DNA from: Peribacillus sp. FSL E2-0218
GTDB lineage: Bacteria; Bacillota; Bacilli; Bacillales; DSM-1321
DNA: 64,000 bases
Assembly: GCF_037992945.1 (NCBI RefSeq)
Contig: NZ_CP150304.1
Coordinates: 1,677,501 to 1,741,500, forward strand
Reading direction: 5' to 3'
Below, piece by piece: positions 61,645 through 64,000 of this stretch. Each line of letters starts with the position of its first letter. Positions within the stretch are counted from its first letter, which is position 1. The notes beneath the pieces were generated by a model, which searched no databases, was not told the DNA's origin, and was given only the letters and a program-made list of their open reading frames with translations. The position numbers were made by a program, and so were the translations under genes.

Positions 61645-61714
61645 TTCTGGCAGATAGTTCTGGCATTCTGCCGAGTTTCGTTATTTTCTTTGATAATAAC
61701 CGTATTTTCTGGCA
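61645..61714 (+). repeat. Three TTCTGGCA repeats in the tsf upstream region
   Basis: TTCTGGCA occurs at 61645-61652, 61658-61665 and 61707-61714. A hairpin with arms GGCAGA (61649-61654) and TCTGCC (61667-61672) spans the first two. No clear sigma-A promoter is visible in the rest of the 300-bp rpsB-tsf gap. Confidence 0.5.
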
Positions 61715-61766
61715 AAAATGGGTAAAGATTGAATAAACTGCATTTAATTTGAGGAGGATATATATT

Positions 61767-62651
61767 ATGGCAATCACTGCACAATTAGTTAAAGAATTGC
61801 GTGAAAAAACTGGTGCCGGCATGATGGATTGTAAAAAGGCGCTTGTACAAACGGAAGGCGATATGGAAAAAGCGATCGATTTCCTACGTGAAAAAGGAAT
61901 TGCAAAAGCTGCCAATAAAGGCGACCGTATCGCTGCTGAAGGATTGACTTCTATCGTGGTTGACGGAAACCAAGCGGTCATTCTTGAAGTGAACTCAGAA
62001 ACTGACTTCGTTGCTAAAAACGAAGGCTTCCAAACTCTTGTTAAAGAATTGGCTGCATTCCTTCTTGCTAACAAACCTGAAAGCGTTGAAGCAGCTCTAG
62101 AGCAAACTATGGAAAATGGAGCAAAAGTTGCAGATCATATCAATGCTGCTGTTGCTAAAATTGGGGAAAAATTAACGCTTCGCCGTTTCCAAGTTGTTAC
62201 AAAAACTGATAGTGATGCATTTGGTGCTTACCTTCACATGGGCGGCCGCATCAGCGTACTATCCGTTGTTGAAGGCACAACTGACGAAGAAGCAGCTAAA
62301 GGCGTTTCCATGCATATCGCTGCTCTTAACCCAAAATATATCTCTCGTGACCAAGTCGATGCTAGTGAATTAGATCGCGAGCGCGAAGTTCTTACACAAC
62401 AAGCACTTAATGAAGGCAAACCAGAAAAAATCGTTGCAAAAATGGTTGAAGGGCGCATCAACAAATTCTACGAAGAAATTTGTGTGAATGAGCAAGCTTT
62501 CGTTAAAAACCCAGATCAAAAAGTGGGAGAATTCGTTGAATCAAAAGGCGGAAAACTTCTTTCATTCGTTCGTTATGAAGTAGGGGAAGGTCTTGAGAAA
62601 CGTCAAGAAAACTTTGCTGAAGAAGTAATGAACCAAGTTAAAAAAGACTAA
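61767..62651 (+). CDS. tsf: Translation elongation factor Ts
   Basis: EF-Ts exchanges GDP for GTP on EF-Tu. The 294 residues start with a UBA-like domain (MAITAQLVKELREKTGAGMMDCKKALVQTEGDMEKAIDFLR in outline). The contact motif follows with EVNSETDFVAKN, then two core subdomains. ATG 61767 lies 9 nt after GAGGAGG; an in-frame ATG at 61749 overlaps that site. Codon use is strongly biased, as for rpsB. Confidence 0.97.
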   Translation: MAITAQLVKELREKTGAGMMDCKKALVQTEGDMEKAIDFLREKGIAKAANKGDRIAAEGLTSIVVDGNQAVILEVNSETDFVAKNEGFQTLVKELAAFLLANKPESVEAALEQTMENGAKVADHINAAVAKIGEKLTLRRFQVVTKTDSDAFGAYLHMGGRISVLSVVEGTTDEEAAKGVSMHIAALNPKYISRDQVDASELDREREVLTQQALNEGKPEKIVAKMVEGRINKFYEEICVNEQAFVKNPDQKVGEFVESKGGKLLSFVRYEVGEGLEKRQENFAEEVMNQVKKD

Positions 62652-62660
62652 CTGCTAAAT

Positions 62661-62695
62661 AAAAATAGGGAACACTCTGGTGTTCCCTATTTTTT
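62661..62695 (+). terminator. Terminator after tsf
   Basis: AAAAATAGGGAACAC and GTGTTCCCTATTTTT form a perfect 15-bp stem with a TCTG loop and T-tract. It is the strongest terminator in the window. Confidence 0.95.
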
Positions 62696-62767
62696 GAAAC
62701 TTTTTGGCATTATTGCCATTGGAAGCATGAAGAACAATTGAATAAGATTACATAGTTGGAGGGTGTC

Positions 62768-63490
62768 ATGAGTAACGCTAAATATAAACGTGTAGTATTA
62801 AAACTCAGCGGCGAAGCATTAGCCGGAGAAGAGGGATTTGGAATCAATCCCGCTGTAATTAAATCTATCGCTGAACAAGTCAAGGAAGTGGCAGAGCTTG
62901 ATGTGGAAGTGGCTGTAGTTGTAGGCGGCGGAAACATATGGCGCGGGAAGATTGGCAGCGAAATGGGCATGGATCGTGCCAATGCCGATTATATGGGGAT
63001 GCTGGCGACTGTCATGAACTCTTTGGCTCTACAAGACAGCCTCGATCAACTAGGAATCGAAACGCGCGTGCAGACTTCGATTGAGATGAGGCAGGTTGCG
63101 GAACCTTACATTAGACGCCGTGCCATCAGGCATTTGGAGAAAAAGAGAGTCGTGATCTTTGCTGCTGGTACAGGTAATCCTTATTTTTCAACGGATACCA
63201 CTGCCGCTCTGCGTGCTGCTGAAATCGAAGCTGATGTCATCCTGATGGCGAAGAATAATGTGGATGGCGTCTACAATGCCGACCCTGTTAAGGATAAAAA
63301 TGCAGTGAAATATGATCAACTTTCCTATCTTGATGTGATTAAAGAAGGCTTGGAAGTAATGGACTCGACTGCGTCCTCATTATGCATGGACAATGATATT
63401 CCATTGATCGTCTTCTCGATCATGGAAAAAGGCAATATAAAACGGGCCGTTTTAGGCGAAACGCTTGGAACAATAGTTAGGGGGAAATAA
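62768..63490 (+). CDS. pyrH: Uridylate kinase PyrH
   Basis: PyrH phosphorylates UMP to UDP and is regulated by GTP and UTP. The 240-residue amino-acid-kinase-fold protein has VVLKLSGEALAG, VVVGGGNIWRG, ANADYMGMLATVMN and FAAGTGNPYFSTDT. All are typical. ATG 62768 follows GGAGGGTGTC; a TTG at 62756 precedes that site. It lies 3 bp before frr. Confidence 0.97.
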   Translation: MSNAKYKRVVLKLSGEALAGEEGFGINPAVIKSIAEQVKEVAELDVEVAVVVGGGNIWRGKIGSEMGMDRANADYMGMLATVMNSLALQDSLDQLGIETRVQTSIEMRQVAEPYIRRRAIRHLEKKRVVIFAAGTGNPYFSTDTTAALRAAEIEADVILMAKNNVDGVYNADPVKDKNAVKYDQLSYLDVIKEGLEVMDSTASSLCMDNDIPLIVFSIMEKGNIKRAVLGETLGTIVRGK

Positions 63491-63493
63491 AAG

Positions 63494-64000
63494 ATGCCGA
63501 AGCAAGTTATTTCAAATGCGAAAACGAAAATGGAAAAAGCCATTGGAGCGTACACACGTGAATTAGCCAGCATCCGTGCCGGAAGGGCAAATGCCTCATT
63601 GCTTGATAGAATCTCGATTGATTATTATGGTTCTCAAACACCGGTTAACCAGGTGGCAGGCATTTCCGTACCGGAAGCTCGACTATTAGTGATCCAACCC
63701 TATGATAAAACGGTTTTAGGGGAAATTGAAAAAGCGATATTAAAATCAGACCTAGGCTTAAATCCTTCAAATGACGGATCGATCATCAGGATAGCGATTC
63801 CAGCTTTAACGGAAGAACGCAGAAAAGAGCTTGTAAAAGTGGTCAAGAAAGAAGCGGAAGAAGCGAAAATCGCAATCCGCAACGTACGTCGTGATGCTAA
63901 CGATGACTTGAAGAAGCTTGAAAAAAATGGTGAAATCACGGAAGATGATTTACGCGGCTATGCTGATGACATTCAAAAGATGACGGATGGCAATATCACG
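63494..64000 (+). CDS. frr: Ribosome recycling factor (partial, runs off the window)
   Basis: Frr with EF-G splits the post-termination ribosome. The first 169 of about 185 codons are present. The protein starts MPKQVISNAKTKMEKAIG and has SIRAGRANASLLDRI, the bent-domain segment SVPEARLLVIQPYDK, and RRDANDDLKKLEK. Only the end of the last helix is missing. It starts directly after pyrH and is probably translated from the same message. Confidence 0.95.
   Translation, partial: MPKQVISNAKTKMEKAIGAYTRELASIRAGRANASLLDRISIDYYGSQTPVNQVAGISVPEARLLVIQPYDKTVLGEIEKAILKSDLGLNPSNDGSIIRIAIPALTEERRKELVKVVKKEAEEAKIAIRNVRRDANDDLKKLEKNGEITEDDLRGYADDIQKMTDGNIT

Overview
The window is a 64 kb stretch of chromosome from a low-GC Gram-positive rod of the Bacillaceae. 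Gene order and protein sequences follow the Bacillus subtilis recG-to-frr segment almost gene for gene. The proteins are close to, but not identical with, B. subtilis, so a relative such as Peribacillus or another Bacillus-like genus fits; I cannot name the species. Almost every gene lies on the plus strand. I see no rRNA, tRNA, CRISPR array, insertion sequence or prophage.

Region 1 (1-4844) holds the 3' end of recG, then the FapR-controlled lipid synthesis genes fapR-plsX-fabD-fabG-acpP, with a textbook FapR operator over the fapR start point, followed by rnc. Region 2 (4865-15213) carries chromosome condensation and protein targeting (smc, ftsY, ylxM, ffh) and ribosome and tRNA maturation (rpsP, khpA, ylqD, rimM, trmD, rplS). 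A decayed acetyltransferase gene and about 450 bp of unassigned DNA sit between ftsY and ylxM. Region 3 (15435-20068) has lepB, rbgA, rnhB and the pair ylqG-ylqH, whose products resemble a FliK C-terminus and the cytoplasmic tail of FlhB. Region 4 (20567-31526) has sucCD, dprA, topA, trmFO, xerC, hslVU and codY.

Region 5 (about 31600-60599) is the fla/che operon: flgB-flgC-fliE-fliF-fliG-fliH-fliI-fliJ-ylxF-fliK-flgD-(pseudogene)-flgE-swrD-fliL-fliM-fliY-cheY-fliZ-fliP-fliQ-fliR-flhB-flhA-flhF-flhG-cheB-cheA-cheW-cheC-cheD-sigD-swrB. It builds the basal body, export apparatus, hook and switch, then the chemotaxis relay, then the sigma factor for late flagellar genes. Many junctions overlap by 4 bp or fewer, which implies translational coupling. 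The codY-flgB gap (about 800 bp) has a CodY-box-like 15-mer, a TATAAT element, a perfect 12-bp inverted repeat in the presumed leader and two overlapping hairpins. Region 6 (60753-64000) has rpsB, tsf, pyrH and the start of frr, which runs off the window.

The departures from the standard gene order are the most informative parts. A small flagellar-operon gene between flgD and flgE is broken by three lesions. The GNAT acetyltransferase gene has lost its start frame and an internal segment. The codY-flgB control region has structure that I could not explain. I found no wholly new multi-gene system. The best candidate for an under-described one is the FliK-like/FlhB-tail-like YlqG-YlqH pair encoded away from the flagellar operon.
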